Shown: positions 34,366-43,437, counted from the first letter of the stretch. The stretch: 64,000 nt of DNA from JADJOY01 sp046331705 [NCBI: bacterium] (GCA_046331705.1 JAXLQJ010000015.1:1-64000), one strand, 5' to 3'. The notes: a model not told the origin generated them from the sequence alone. Numbers and translations are program-made.

Positions 34366-35873
34366 TGAAGGCATCGTTTCACCGCCGCTGCGACGTGGTC
34401 GTGGTGGGCACCGGTGCGGGCGGTGCGATGTGCGCCCGCCAGCTCGCCAAGGCGGGTCGCGAGGTGGTTGCGCTGGAGATGGGCGGCTTTCATCGGCCCA
34501 GCGAGTTCACGCAGCGCGAGGACGAGATGCTGCCGATGCTCTTCCAGGAGCGCGCCGCGCGCGCCACCAAGGACATGTCGGTGACGGTCTTGCAGGGGCG
34601 CGGCGTGGGCGGCTCGACCGTTCACAACACCAACCTCTGCAAGCGCACTCCCGAGCCCGTGCTGCGCGAGTGGGTGCGTCGCTTCGGGGTCTCGGGCTGG
34701 TCGCCCGAGGAGCTGGCGGCGGATTTCGCGGCCACCGAGCGAGACCTCGCGGTGTCGGTGCTCGGCGAAGCACAGCTCAACGCCGCCAATCGCCTCATGA
34801 AGGACGGCACGACGGCGCTCGGCTGGCGGGGTGGCTACCTCTCGCACAACCGCGTCGGCTGTGTGGGCTCGGGGTTCTGCGAGCTCGGATGCGCGTTCAA
34901 CGCCAAGCAGAACGCGCTCAAGGTGCTGATCCCCGACGGGCTCGCCGCGGGCCTGGACGTCTACGCGGACTGCGAGGCGACGACGGTCCGCGTCGAGCGC
35001 GGCAAGGCGGTCGGCGTGCGCGGCCATTACGTCGATGGCGACGGCCAGCCGCTCGGCGAGTTCGAGGTGAGCGCCGACGCGGTCGTGCTCGCCGGTTCCG
35101 CCGTCGGCACGGCGGCGCTGCTGCTGCGGTCCGGGTTGCCCGATCCGCACCACCAGGCCGGGCGCCATCTGCACCTGCACCCGGGCGCGCCCGTGGCGGG
35201 TGTTTACGACGAGCGCGTCGCTGGCTGGAAGGGTGTCCCGCAATCGTGGGAGGTGATGGAGTTCCTGGATTTCGAGCGCGAGGACAAGCGCGCGTGGATC
35301 GTCGCCAACTTCGCCCATCCCATCGGCACCGCCGTGAACTTGCCCGGCTTCGGGCCCGAGCATGCGCGGCTGATGGGCGAGTACCCGCATCTGGTGGTGT
35401 TCACGCCGATGCTCCACGATCGCACCGAAGGCCGCGTGACCGTCACGCGGCGCGGGCGGATCCAGCTCGGGTACACGCTGAGCGCCGCCGATCGCGAGCA
35501 GATGGCCATCGGCTTGCGCGAGTCCGCGCGGCTGCACCTCGCCGCGGGAGCCAGGCGGGTGGTGGTGCCCTTCGTCGAGCCGCTCGAGGTCACGAGCGAG
35601 CGCGACCTGGGCCGCATCCGCGCCGAGGATCTGGGACCGCTCGAGATGCCGGTGCTCGCGGTGCATCCCATGAGCGCGGCGCGCATGAGCGGCTCCCCGC
35701 AGCAAGGCGTCGTGCGCCCCGACGGACGCCACCACCAGGTCGCTGCGCTCTACGTGGCCGACGGCGGCCTCTTCCCCACGTCGATCGGCGTGCCGCCGCA
35801 GATCTCGATCTACACCGCCGGCCGCGTCGTCGCGCGCCACGTGGACGGCGCGCTCGACCGCCCCGGCGCCTAG
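34344..35873 (+). CDS. GMC-family oxidoreductase
   Basis: This 509-residue flavoprotein of the glucose-methanol-choline family has the FAD-binding DVVVVGTGAGGAMCARQLAKAG (about 17-38), then LQGRGVGGSTVHNTNLC. Four cysteines near CVGSGFCELGCAFNAKQNA sit in a position typical of bacterial cholesterol-oxidase-like or gluconate-dehydrogenase-like GMC enzymes. The C-terminal HPMSAARMSG and YVADGGLFPTSIGVPPQISIYTAGR are the GMC substrate/FAD motifs. The upstream Tat-type subunit suggests periplasmic export as a complex. The ATG at 34344 sits inside direct repeat B; an in-frame ATG at 34329 is an alternative. The substrate is unknown. Confidence 0.88.
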   Translation: MIVRGRTLKASFHRRCDVVVVGTGAGGAMCARQLAKAGREVVALEMGGFHRPSEFTQREDEMLPMLFQERAARATKDMSVTVLQGRGVGGSTVHNTNLCKRTPEPVLREWVRRFGVSGWSPEELAADFAATERDLAVSVLGEAQLNAANRLMKDGTTALGWRGGYLSHNRVGCVGSGFCELGCAFNAKQNALKVLIPDGLAAGLDVYADCEATTVRVERGKAVGVRGHYVDGDGQPLGEFEVSADAVVLAGSAVGTAALLLRSGLPDPHHQAGRHLHLHPGAPVAGVYDERVAGWKGVPQSWEVMEFLDFEREDKRAWIVANFAHPIGTAVNLPGFGPEHARLMGEYPHLVVFTPMLHDRTEGRVTVTRRGRIQLGYTLSAADREQMAIGLRESARLHLAAGARRVVVPFVEPLEVTSERDLGRIRAEDLGPLEMPVLAVHPMSAARMSGSPQQGVVRPDGRHHQVAALYVADGGLFPTSIGVPPQISIYTAGRVVARHVDGALDRPGA

Positions 35874-35876
35874 CTC

Positions 35877-35894
35877 GGCGCGCGATCGCGCGCC
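35877..35894. terminator. 18-bp perfect palindrome after the GMC gene
   Basis: GGCGCGCGATCGCGCGCC begins 4 bp after the GMC stop. A second near-perfect hairpin follows at 35912-35932 (10-bp stems GCGGCGCGCC/GGCGCGCCGC), then a weaker hairpin at 35958-35977, and finally a six-T run at 35989-35994. The group probably ends GMC transcription, though the T-run is far from the first hairpins. Confidence 0.4.
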
Positions 35895-36021
35895 GGCTCC
35901 TCGCGGCATCGGCGGCGCGCCCGGCGCGCCGCGCGTTCCGGGCGCGGGCGCAGCCGAGGAGCGCGTCGCGACGCTCCGGTCGTGCAGGTTTTTTGCATGA
36001 CGCGGACTATCTTGCGGCGCG

Positions 36022-37110
36022 ATGCGCGTCCTCACGCGATACGTCACGGTCCAGTTCCTGCGGGTGCTGGCGCTTTGCTTCCTGGGATTCCTCATCCTGT
36101 TCGTGATGGTGGATTTCCTCGAGCGCGTGGACTCGTTCACGCAGCGTGGGATCGCCTTCCACACCACGGCGCTCTATTTCCTCTACCGGATCCCCGAGCT
36201 GGTCTTCGAGATGATCCCGGTCGCCATGCTGGTGGCCACGTCGATCACCGTGGGGAGGCTCTCGCAGCTCAACGAGATCACCGCCATGAAGGCCGGCGGT
36301 GTGAGCCTCTATCGCTCGATCGTGCTGCCGGTGGCCGCGATCGGCCTCTCGGTGAGCCTGGTGTGCATGGGCATCAACGAGCTCCTGGTGCCGTGGACCA
36401 AGGCCGGCGCGCGCGAGATCATCAACCGCGTGAAGGGGCTCAACCTGACGCGCCCCGCCGGTGACCCGAACGTGTGGTTTCAGGGCACCAGCGACAAGCA
36501 CGAGATGATCCACATCGCGCGCTTCTTCCCCGAGATCGGCGTGCTCGAGAACGTCACGGTCTACCGGCTGGACGACGCGTTCAAGCCGGTCAAACGACTC
36601 GACGCCCACATGGCGCGCTGGCTCGAGGATGCCCGGAAATGGCGCTTGAGCGAGGTGGTGGATCGCGACCTCGTGAGCGGCGAGATCCACGAGTACAAGC
36701 GATTCGATCAGCAATTCGACTGGACGCTCGACGATTTCCGGGCCACCGAGAACCAGTACAGCGACACCATGTCGTTCGGCGAGCTCGAGCGCTACATCGC
36801 GCGGGTGGAGGAGCTGGGTTACGACTCGACTCGCTATCGCGTCGACCTCCACAACAAGATCGCGTTCCCGTTCGTGTGCTTGCTGGTGCCGTTGGTCGCG
36901 ATCCCGTTCTCGCTGGTGGGCGGCCGCGGCGCCGGTTTGGTGCGCAGCCTCGCCTTCGCGGTGATCGTCGCGGTGCTCTACTTCTTCGTCCAGAGCACGG
37001 CCATCGCCGTGGGCCATGCCGGGCGATTGGGGCCGGTCACCGCCGCCTGGATCACCAACGTGTTGTTCGCGCTGGTCGGGAGCTACCGCTTGCTCGGGGT
37101 CTCCCAATGA
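36022..37110 (+). CDS. LptF/LptG-family LPS-export permease (YjgP/YjgQ)
   Basis: This 362-residue inner-membrane permease belongs to the LptBFG ABC complex that extracts LPS and pushes it across the periplasm. Six membrane helices form two sets of three (about 10-115 and 275-360) around a periplasmic jellyroll domain (about 130-260). The first helix contains MVDFLERVDSF, typical of LptG/LptF, and LNEITAMKAGGVSLYRSI gives the coupling region to LptB. The paired second permease and LptB are not in the window, so F versus G is unresolved; the length and tail favour LptG. A -10-like TATCTT lies 8 nt before the ATG. Confidence 0.88.
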   Translation: MRVLTRYVTVQFLRVLALCFLGFLILFVMVDFLERVDSFTQRGIAFHTTALYFLYRIPELVFEMIPVAMLVATSITVGRLSQLNEITAMKAGGVSLYRSIVLPVAAIGLSVSLVCMGINELLVPWTKAGAREIINRVKGLNLTRPAGDPNVWFQGTSDKHEMIHIARFFPEIGVLENVTVYRLDDAFKPVKRLDAHMARWLEDARKWRLSEVVDRDLVSGEIHEYKRFDQQFDWTLDDFRATENQYSDTMSFGELERYIARVEELGYDSTRYRVDLHNKIAFPFVCLLVPLVAIPFSLVGGRGAGLVRSLAFAVIVAVLYFFVQSTAIAVGHAGRLGPVTAAWITNVLFALVGSYRLLGVSQ

Positions 37111-37126
37111 GCGCGTGCCGCGCTCG

Positions 37127-38110
37127 ATGACCCGAGCAGCGCCGTTCCGGTCGCGCCTGCGCACGCGCGTCGTCGGATCGGTGCTGGTGGCCGCGGTCGT
37201 CTTCGCGTGCGCCGAGCTCGCGTTGCGCGCGCTCGGCTTCGCGTTCAGCCCCTTCACCCACTACGAGCAGAACGATTGGGAGGTCTTCGCGGAAGGCGAG
37301 AACCGCGTCGACTACTGGCCGGACCCACGGCTCTTCTGGAAGCTCATCCCGTCCCGCCAGGTCACCACCGCGTTCGGCGCGGGGTCGTGGATCAACGCGC
37401 ACGGGATGCGCGGGCCGGAGACGACGGTGGCGAAGCCGCGCGGGGTTCGCCGCGTGATCACCCTCGGCGATTCCGGCACCTTCGGTTGGGAGGTGCCCGA
37501 GCCGGAGTGTTATCCGCGGCAGCTCGAGGCGGTGCTGCGCAAGGCGCTCGCCGACGATCGCGTCGAGGTGGTCAACGCGGGGATCCCCGGCACGACCAGC
37601 TTGCAGGGACGTCGGTGGTTCGAGTCGCGGGTGGTGGATTTCGAGCCGGACGTGGTGGTGCTGGCCTTCGGCGGCAACGACGGCGATCGGCTGGAGGTCG
37701 CCGATCGTGCCCGCCACATCCTGCCGGAGCAGCTGACCCTCGATCAGGTCCTGCTCACGAGCCGCGTCTATCAGCTGCTCTACAAGCTGGTGGCGTGGGA
37801 TGCCCGCGCGGCGCTCGGCGCCGACAAGCGTCGCTGGGTGCCGCGGGTGTCCGTGGAGGAGTTCGAGGAGAACTACCGCGCGATTCTCGATCGCGCCGCC
37901 GCGGCGGGCGCGCACGCGGTGTTGCTGGCGCGCCCGGGCCCGGATTGGACGTCGTATCGCGAGGTCGAGATGCGGCTGGCGCGCGAGCGCGACCTTCCGT
38001 ACCTCGACGACGGGATCAACGGCCATCCGCCGGGAGCGCAATACGCGCAGGTCGCGCAGCGCGTGGCGGCGGCGATTCTGGCGCGCGGTTGGCTGGGCCC
38101 GGGGGCGTGA
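37127..38110 (+). CDS. Membrane-anchored SGNH/GDSL hydrolase
   Basis: This 327-residue protein has one N-terminal membrane anchor (TRVVGSVLVAAVVFACAELALRALG) and an SGNH hydrolase domain. It has LGDSGTFGWEV (block I, nucleophile Ser), NAGIPGTTSLQG (block II, Gly), FGGNDGD (block III, Asn) and NGHPPGAQYAQVA (block V, His). Such enzymes de-acylate or acylate cell-surface polymers. It follows the Lpt-type permease by 16 bp, probably in one transcript, which fits an envelope-polymer role. The ATG at 37127 starts right before the anchor. Confidence 0.82.
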   Translation: MTRAAPFRSRLRTRVVGSVLVAAVVFACAELALRALGFAFSPFTHYEQNDWEVFAEGENRVDYWPDPRLFWKLIPSRQVTTAFGAGSWINAHGMRGPETTVAKPRGVRRVITLGDSGTFGWEVPEPECYPRQLEAVLRKALADDRVEVVNAGIPGTTSLQGRRWFESRVVDFEPDVVVLAFGGNDGDRLEVADRARHILPEQLTLDQVLLTSRVYQLLYKLVAWDARAALGADKRRWVPRVSVEEFEENYRAILDRAAAAGAHAVLLARPGPDWTSYREVEMRLARERDLPYLDDGINGHPPGAQYAQVAQRVAAAILARGWLGPGA

Positions 38111-38126
38111 GCGAGGGCGCTCGCGC

Positions 38127-39980
38127 TCAGCTGGCGCGATCCGCCGCGACGGGTGTGCCCCGCGTGCGGGAACGCCGCCGACGCACGCAGCTTCCGACGA
38201 GGGTGACGAGCGTGAGCGCCGTGACCGCGCTGCCGGCCACCAACCCGGGCGCCCGGTAGCGCAGCTCGACACGACTCTCTCCCGCAGGCACCGCCGCCGA
38301 GAGCTGACGCGCGAACGGCATCGGCAGCGTGTTCGAGATCGCGTCCTGGGGCGCGTCGCCGGCGCCGAGCGTGTAGGTCCAGCCGGGTTGCCAGTTCTGG
38401 TTCACCACCACGCGCGCGGGCGCCTCGGCGTGGACTGCGGCGACCAGCCGGTTCGGGCTCGCGTGGAGCAGCCGCGCGGTGCCGGTCGCGCCCATCAAGA
38501 AAGCCTCGCCGCGATAGAGCGGGCTCTCCGCGGGCAGCGCGTAGATGTCGACGCGTGCCGTCTCGTAGCAGCTCACGATGCCGACGTTGGCCAGCAACGC
38601 GGGCAGATGCGCGCTGCTGGTGTAGAGCTGGGGCGCATCCGGGGCCAGCGCGTCCGAGTAGCCGCGGATGCGCAGCGTGTCGTGCTGCACCAGGCGCTCG
38701 GCGGGGCGGATCGGCATCGGCGCGAAGGGAAACGCGGACACGAACAGCACCCCGTTCACCGCCAGCAGGTCCACGGCGACCCACGCCACCAACGCCCCGC
38801 TGGCGGCGGCGCTCACGAGCGCGCTGCGGCCGCGTCGGGTGAGCCAGGAACGCGCTCGGTCCAGGCCCGCCGCCGCGGCGAGCGCGATCGCCAGCGTGAT
38901 CACGATCCGCCAGCGCTGGGCGATGCGCATGTTGCCGAGGATCGGCAGCGCGCGTAGCGCGTGCCACAGGCTCCAGGGCTCGGCGCGCGCCCCCAGCGTG
39001 ATCCACGCGAACGCCACGCACGCGATCCACAGCGGTAGCGCGCGGCGGCCCATCGCCCACGCACCCAGGCACGCGAGCACCACGGGCGCGAGGCCGACGT
39101 ACGTGGCGTTCTCGTCGATGCCCCAGTCCACGCCATGCCAGAGGTTGCCGCCTGGCTGGTGCCAGGTGCGTGACGCGTCCGCGCGCAGCGGATCCAGATA
39201 CGTCATCACGAGCGCTTCCACGCTCATCCCCGAATGATCGTCCGGCGCCCGCGGGTAGGCGTGGAGCTGGGCGATCGTGGGCACGAGCTTCACGGCGCTC
39301 AGCCCGAGGGCGATGGCGGCGATCGCGACCAGCGAACGCAGTGGCCGCAGGTCACGATCGCGCACGCACGCGACGCTCTCGTGGATCACCAGGAACACCG
39401 CGGCCATCGCGACGACGTAGGCGCCGCCGCCGAGCACGGTCGCCGCCAGCGCGCCGCCCGCCACCCAGCGCCAGCGTGGGTCCGAACGTCCGCGTTCGGC
39501 GCCGAGGAGTGCCCAGGGCAGGTACGAGGTGGTCATGTACCAGCTCATGCCGAGCATCAGGTTGTAGGCGTAGGCCGCGTTGAGCCGGAACACCACGGCC
39601 GCCAGCGCCGCGGCGCTTCGGCTCGCGCCGTGGTGGCGGGCGAGCGCGTACATCCCCGCGAGCCCGAGAAGCACGTGGAGCGCGAGGTCGACCTTGAGAC
39701 CGGCGGGGGCGCCGAGCGCCAGCACCAGCGCGAAGAAGGGTGAGGCGACGCGCGATTGGGGATTGGCGAGCTGAACGGTGCCGCCGCAATAGAACGGATT
39801 CCAGAGCGGTAGCTCGTGGAAGCGCACCAGCGTGTGGCGCGCGGCCTCGTGATAGAAGAGGTGCTGGTCCCAGTCCGAGATGCCCCAGAAGCTCGGGTGC
39901 GCGAAGACCGGCGCCACGAACGCGACACCGACGCCCGCGAGCGCCGCGCCGACGATCCAGCCGCGCGTCGAACGGATCAC
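38127..39980 (-). CDS. YfhO-like multi-spanning membrane protein
   Basis: This 617-residue protein has about 10-12 membrane helices and a C-terminal periplasmic beta-rich domain (about 490-580, e.g. RVVVNQNWQPGWTYTL). That tail is characteristic of bacterial YfhO-family proteins. The N-terminal SDWDQHLFYHEAARHTLVRFHELPLWNP loop resembles the substrate-loop Asp/His pattern of GT-C-like glycosyltransferases. It probably transfers a sugar or modifies a surface polymer, but the substrate is unknown. It converges with the SGNH-hydrolase gene across 16 bp. Confidence 0.78.
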   Translation of the reverse strand: MIRSTRGWIVGAALAGVGVAFVAPVFAHPSFWGISDWDQHLFYHEAARHTLVRFHELPLWNPFYCGGTVQLANPQSRVASPFFALVLALGAPAGLKVDLALHVLLGLAGMYALARHHGASRSAAALAAVVFRLNAAYAYNLMLGMSWYMTTSYLPWALLGAERGRSDPRWRWVAGGALAATVLGGGAYVVAMAAVFLVIHESVACVRDRDLRPLRSLVAIAAIALGLSAVKLVPTIAQLHAYPRAPDDHSGMSVEALVMTYLDPLRADASRTWHQPGGNLWHGVDWGIDENATYVGLAPVVLACLGAWAMGRRALPLWIACVAFAWITLGARAEPWSLWHALRALPILGNMRIAQRWRIVITLAIALAAAAGLDRARSWLTRRGRSALVSAAASGALVAWVAVDLLAVNGVLFVSAFPFAPMPIRPAERLVQHDTLRIRGYSDALAPDAPQLYTSSAHLPALLANVGIVSCYETARVDIYALPAESPLYRGEAFLMGATGTARLLHASPNRLVAAVHAEAPARVVVNQNWQPGWTYTLGAGDAPQDAISNTLPMPFARQLSAAVPAGESRVELRYRAPGLVAGSAVTALTLVTLVGSCVRRRRSRTRGTPVAADRAS

Positions 39981-40035
39981 GCGCGCCGTGCCCGCCGCCG
40001 GGCTCGCCGCGCCCCGCGCTCGGCGCCGTCGCCGC

Positions 40036-40494
40036 TCAGCGCGGCCACGGGCGTCGCCGCATCCGTCCGTGCTCGATCAACAGGCAGCGGTCCTGGACCA
40101 CGTCGATGCCCGCGCGCGCCAGCCGCTCGGCGGCTTCGTCGTTGCGGATGCCGAGCTGGAACCACACGGCCTTCGGGTGAGCGGCGAGGATGTCGTCGAG
40201 ATGCGGCGGAATGTCGTGGGAGCGGCGGAACACGTTCACCAGGTCGATCGTGCCCTCGATCTCGCTCACGCGCCGCCGCACCGCTTGGCCGAGGATGGTC
40301 GTCACCTCCGGATAGTAGACCGGCACCGGCACGATCTCGTAGCCGGCGTTCGCCATGTATTCCGGCACGTCGAACGCCGCCTGTCCGCGCCGGCTCTCGG
40401 GCTTGATGCCGAGCACGGCGATGCGATGGGATTCGCGCACGATGCGGGCGATGCCCTCGGGATCCTCCACCCGATGCTTGCGCCATTCGTCCAT
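40036..40494 (-). CDS. CoA-binding domain protein (YccU-like)
   Basis: This 152-residue stand-alone Rossmann-type CoA_binding_2 protein has RIAVLGIKPESRRGQAAFDVPEYMANAGYEIVPV (dinucleotide fold) and IDLVNVFRRSHDIPPHLDDILAAHPKAVWFQLGIRNDEAAERLARAGIDVVQDRCLLIEH. The invariant DRCLLIEH end is that of YccU-like proteins, with length usual for the family. Its physiological role is not established. The ATG at 40494 was chosen as the conserved start; an upstream in-frame start at 40521 is weaker. It diverges from the adenosyltransferase gene. Confidence 0.85.
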   Translation of the reverse strand: MDEWRKHRVEDPEGIARIVRESHRIAVLGIKPESRRGQAAFDVPEYMANAGYEIVPVPVYYPEVTTILGQAVRRRVSEIEGTIDLVNVFRRSHDIPPHLDDILAAHPKAVWFQLGIRNDEAAERLARAGIDVVQDRCLLIEHGRMRRRPWPR

Positions 40495-40646
40495 GGCTCG
40501 CGCCTCCGTGGCGCGCCGCACGCTCGCTCCGACGCGAGGTTTTCCGACGGACGGGGACGCGTGTTAGCGTGACGCGCCTCTCGCTCGGCGGTCCTCACGC
40601 GCGGCCAGAAGCACGGCACGCGCCCACCGCTTTCCCGATCGCAACC

Positions 40647-41297
40647 ATGGCCATCCACATCAATCGCGTCTACACCCGTTCCGGCGACGGCGGCGACACC
40701 GGCCTCGTCGGCGGCCGGCGCGTTCCCAAGGATTCCGCCCGGATCGACGCTTACGGCGACATCGACGAGCTCAACGCCGCGCTGGGGCTCGCGCGCGTGT
40801 TCAACGCGGAGCGGCTCGCCGAGAGCGAGCACCACCGCTGGCTCGACGAGGTCTTCCGCCGGCTGCAAAACGAGCTCTTCGACCTGGGCTCCGAGCTCGC
40901 GACACCTCCCGACGGCGAATACGAGGGCATGCACAAGCTCTCGCTCGAGCAAGTCGAGGAGCTCGAGCACCTCATCGATCGCTGCCAGGAAGACCTGGAA
41001 CCGCTTCAGTCCTTCATCCTCCCCGGGGGCGGCCGCGTGAGCGGCTTCCTGCACCAGGCGCGCACGATCTGCCGTCGGGCCGAGCGCAAGATCGTCGCCC
41101 TGCGGCGCACCGAGCCGGTGGACGAGCCGGTGCTTCAGTACGTGAACCGCTTGAGCGATCTGCTCTTCGTGCTCGGCCGCTGGGTCGCCAAGCGCACCGG
41201 CGAGGGCGAGTACCTGTGGGAGCGCGGCTTGCGCTCGCACGGGATGGCGAAGCGCGCCACGACGCCCCGCAAGGGCTCGAACCCGCGAACGGAATGA
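40647..41297 (+). CDS. pduO: Cob(I)alamin adenosyltransferase, PduO type
   Basis: This 216-residue enzyme transfers adenosine from ATP to cob(I)alamin to make coenzyme B12. It has the ATP-binding N-terminus TRSGDGGDTGLVGGRRVPKD, then YGDIDELNAALGLAR, FILPGGG, RRAERKIVAL and NRLSDLLFVLGRW, all matching the PduO-type trimer. Thus the organism probably uses adenosylcobalamin. The C-terminal tail is Arg/Lys-rich. The ATG at 40647 begins the conserved MAIHINRVYTRSGDGG. No cobalamin riboswitch was recognised in the 125 bp upstream. A -10-like TAGCGT lies at 40565-40570. Confidence 0.92.
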   Translation: MAIHINRVYTRSGDGGDTGLVGGRRVPKDSARIDAYGDIDELNAALGLARVFNAERLAESEHHRWLDEVFRRLQNELFDLGSELATPPDGEYEGMHKLSLEQVEELEHLIDRCQEDLEPLQSFILPGGGRVSGFLHQARTICRRAERKIVALRRTEPVDEPVLQYVNRLSDLLFVLGRWVAKRTGEGEYLWERGLRSHGMAKRATTPRKGSNPRTE

Positions 41298-41391
41298 TCG
41301 CTCGCGATCCGGATCGAGGGTGTCGGTCGCCGCGACGGGCGGCGCCTGACCGAGCATGCGGGAGCCGTCGGGGCCCTTGGGGAGTGAGCAC

Positions 41392-42894
41392 GTGCTGACG
41401 ACGACCCGAGTCGCTGTGGACCTCGGCGCGCCGACGGTGTCGATCGATCGGCGCATCTACGGGCACTTTCTCGAGGAGATCGGCCGCATGATCAGCGGTG
41501 GCCTCTTTCCCGAGAAGGGATCGACGGCGCCGATCGACGACCAGGGCTACCGCGCCGACGTCTGGGAGGCGTGTCGCGACCTCGGGCCGGTGCTGCTGCG
41601 CTGGCCGGGCGGCTGCTTCGCCGACGTCTACCACTGGCGCGACGGCGTCGGCGTGCATCGCGCACGCAGCTACCCCAATCGCTTCTGGGGCCATCGCTTC
41701 GGCGAGAAGTGGGGCCCGCCGGTTCACAACGAGCTCGGTACCGACGAGTTCCTGGCGCTCTGCCGCGATTGGGACTGCGAGCCCTATCTGTGCGCCAACG
41801 CGGGCACCGGCGGCGCCGAGGAAGCAGCGGCGTGGGTGGAGTACGTGAACCGGCACGCGACGGGTCACGATCCCTCGCTGCCCAGGTGCCGGCTGTGGAG
41901 CATCGGCAACGAGCAATTCGGTGTGTGGGAGGTGGGCCACACCACCGCGCGCGACTACGCACGCCGCTATCTGCGTTACCGAGAGGCGATGCGCGCCGTC
42001 GACCCGAGCATCGAGACCGTGCTCAACGGCAACGACGACCTGCGCAGCCGCTGGAACGCGCGGGTGCTCGAGGTGGCGGCCGAGCAGACCGACTACCTGT
42101 CCGTCCACTCGTACCTTCCGCAGGACTACCGCGTGACGCACATGCTGAGCCCTCCGCCCACCAGTGTGGGCGCCTGGTACTCGGCGCTCTCGATCGGCGA
42201 CAGCGTGCTCGCCAAGCTCGAGGCGCACGAGGCCACGGTGCGACGCGTCGCCGGGCGCTCCATCCCGCTGGCCGTCGACGAGTGGAACCTGTGGTGGACC
42301 TTTCCGCAGGCGATCCGTCCGCGCCCGTGCCTCCGCGATTCGCTGGGCGCCGCCGCGGTGCTCATGACCTTCCAGAAGCGCGCCGATCTGGTGCGCATCG
42401 CGAATCTCTCGTCGATCATCAATCTGATCGCGTCGCCCGTCCTCACCGATCGCGATCACGTGGCGCGCACCAGCCTCTTCCACGTCTTCCGGCTCTTCAC
42501 CGCGCACGCCGAGGAGCGTCGGATCGCGAGCACGGTGGTCAGCGGCCCGACCTACTCGGCGGAGCGTCTGAAGGGCATCCGGCCCGTCGAGCGCGCGCCG
42601 CTGGTGAGCGTCACCGCCACCGCGTCGGCGGACTCGTCGCGCGCGGCGCTCTTCCTGCTCAACCGCCACCACGAGCTCGAGCTCCGCGTCGAGATCGACT
42701 ATCGCGGCGGTGCACCGGCGGGCGACGGCACCTTCACGTGGGTGACGGGGCCGGCGCCGATGGCGGAGAACCTGCCGGGACGACCGGCTCAGGTGACCAC
42801 GCAAAGCCGGGTGATCGACCGCGGCCAGCTCCAGGAGCTGGCCCTTCCGCCGCGCTCGATCGCGGTCGTGACCCACGACCTCGCCAAAGCTTGA
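41392..42894 (+). CDS. Alpha-L-arabinofuranosidase, GH51 family
   Basis: This 500-residue retaining glycosidase releases terminal L-arabinofuranose from arabinoxylans and related polymers. It starts VDLGAPTVSIDRRIYGHFLEEIG, has LLRWPGGCFADVYHW, the acid/base in SIGNEQFG (Glu about 174) and the nucleophile in AVDEWN (Glu about 297). A C-terminal beta domain ends the protein. No signal peptide is seen, which is usual for GH51 (cytoplasmic). The GTG at 41392 sits 7 nt after GGGGAG and is preferred; an ATG at 41356 has no such site. It is isolated from other sugar genes. Confidence 0.88.
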   Translation: MLTTTRVAVDLGAPTVSIDRRIYGHFLEEIGRMISGGLFPEKGSTAPIDDQGYRADVWEACRDLGPVLLRWPGGCFADVYHWRDGVGVHRARSYPNRFWGHRFGEKWGPPVHNELGTDEFLALCRDWDCEPYLCANAGTGGAEEAAAWVEYVNRHATGHDPSLPRCRLWSIGNEQFGVWEVGHTTARDYARRYLRYREAMRAVDPSIETVLNGNDDLRSRWNARVLEVAAEQTDYLSVHSYLPQDYRVTHMLSPPPTSVGAWYSALSIGDSVLAKLEAHEATVRRVAGRSIPLAVDEWNLWWTFPQAIRPRPCLRDSLGAAAVLMTFQKRADLVRIANLSSIINLIASPVLTDRDHVARTSLFHVFRLFTAHAEERRIASTVVSGPTYSAERLKGIRPVERAPLVSVTATASADSSRAALFLLNRHHELELRVEIDYRGGAPAGDGTFTWVTGPAPMAENLPGRPAQVTTQSRVIDRGQLQELALPPRSIAVVTHDLAKA

Positions 42895-42899
42895 ACGTC

Positions 42900-42920
42900 G
42901 GCCCGCCGCGGTGGCGGGCC
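42900..42920. terminator. Hairpin between convergent GH51 and SspB-like genes
   Basis: GGCCCGCC and GGCGGGCC form an 8-bp stem around GCGGT, 6 bp after the GH51 stop and 14 bp before the SspB-like stop. No T-run follows. It may serve both directions. Confidence 0.5.
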
Positions 42921-42933
42921 TGCGGTCGCGGGA

Positions 42934-43437
42934 TCAGTCGCTCTTCCCGCCCTTGACGAGCTTGAGGTGCGGCGCGCCGCGGCGCGCGGTCGGCCGGGCC
43001 GCGGCCTTGTGCGGCGCTGGCTCGCTCGACGGCGACTCGAGCGTCGTCACGGCGCTCGCGGGCTCCGGGGCGCCTTCGTCGGGGAGCGGCTCGGTCGCAG
43101 TCAGCTGCCCGGCCAGCTTCTCGGGCACGTTTTCCTTGAACACGAAGCCGCTGCCGGCAGCGAAGTCCATCACCGCCCACACCGCGCGAAACGGGAAGCG
43201 GCAACGCATGAGCACGCCCTGGAAGCCGAGGTCGGCGTAGAGCGCGTGGTCGTCGAAGCCGAGCTGGATGGGCCAGGCGGGGTTGAGGTCGATGAGCAAG
43301 CCCTCGCCCCACTGCTCGCGCACGTGCTCCGGCACCTCGACGCCCTCGCGAGTGGAATCGACGTAGAGCCGCGCGGTCTTCCCCTTGCCCGTCAGGTCGA
43401 GGATCGACCGCTCGATCGAGTTCTTGAGCTCGTCCAT
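42934..43437 (-). CDS. SspB-like ClpXP adaptor
   Basis: This 167-residue protein resembles the stringent-starvation protein B fold. The core (residues about 45-105) reads LLIDLNPAWPIQLGFDDHALYADLGFQGVLMRCRFPFRAVWAVMDFAAGSGFVF, with the hydrophobic pattern of SspB. A disordered Ala/Pro/Glu-rich linker follows. Near the end is RRGAPHLKLVK, close to the XB motif of E. coli SspB (ALRVVK), which contacts ClpX. Together these suggest an adaptor delivering substrates such as ssrA-tagged proteins to ClpXP. The XB-like motif is followed by four more residues (GGKSD) rather than sitting at the very end. Confidence 0.75.
   Translation of the reverse strand: MDELKNSIERSILDLTGKGKTARLYVDSTREGVEVPEHVREQWGEGLLIDLNPAWPIQLGFDDHALYADLGFQGVLMRCRFPFRAVWAVMDFAAGSGFVFKENVPEKLAGQLTATEPLPDEGAPEPASAVTTLESPSSEPAPHKAAARPTARRGAPHLKLVKGGKSD

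Noticed and set aside
40522-40646. Cobalamin riboswitch before the adenosyltransferase gene
   Set aside because: No B12-box-like conserved sequence or matching fold was seen in 125 bp.
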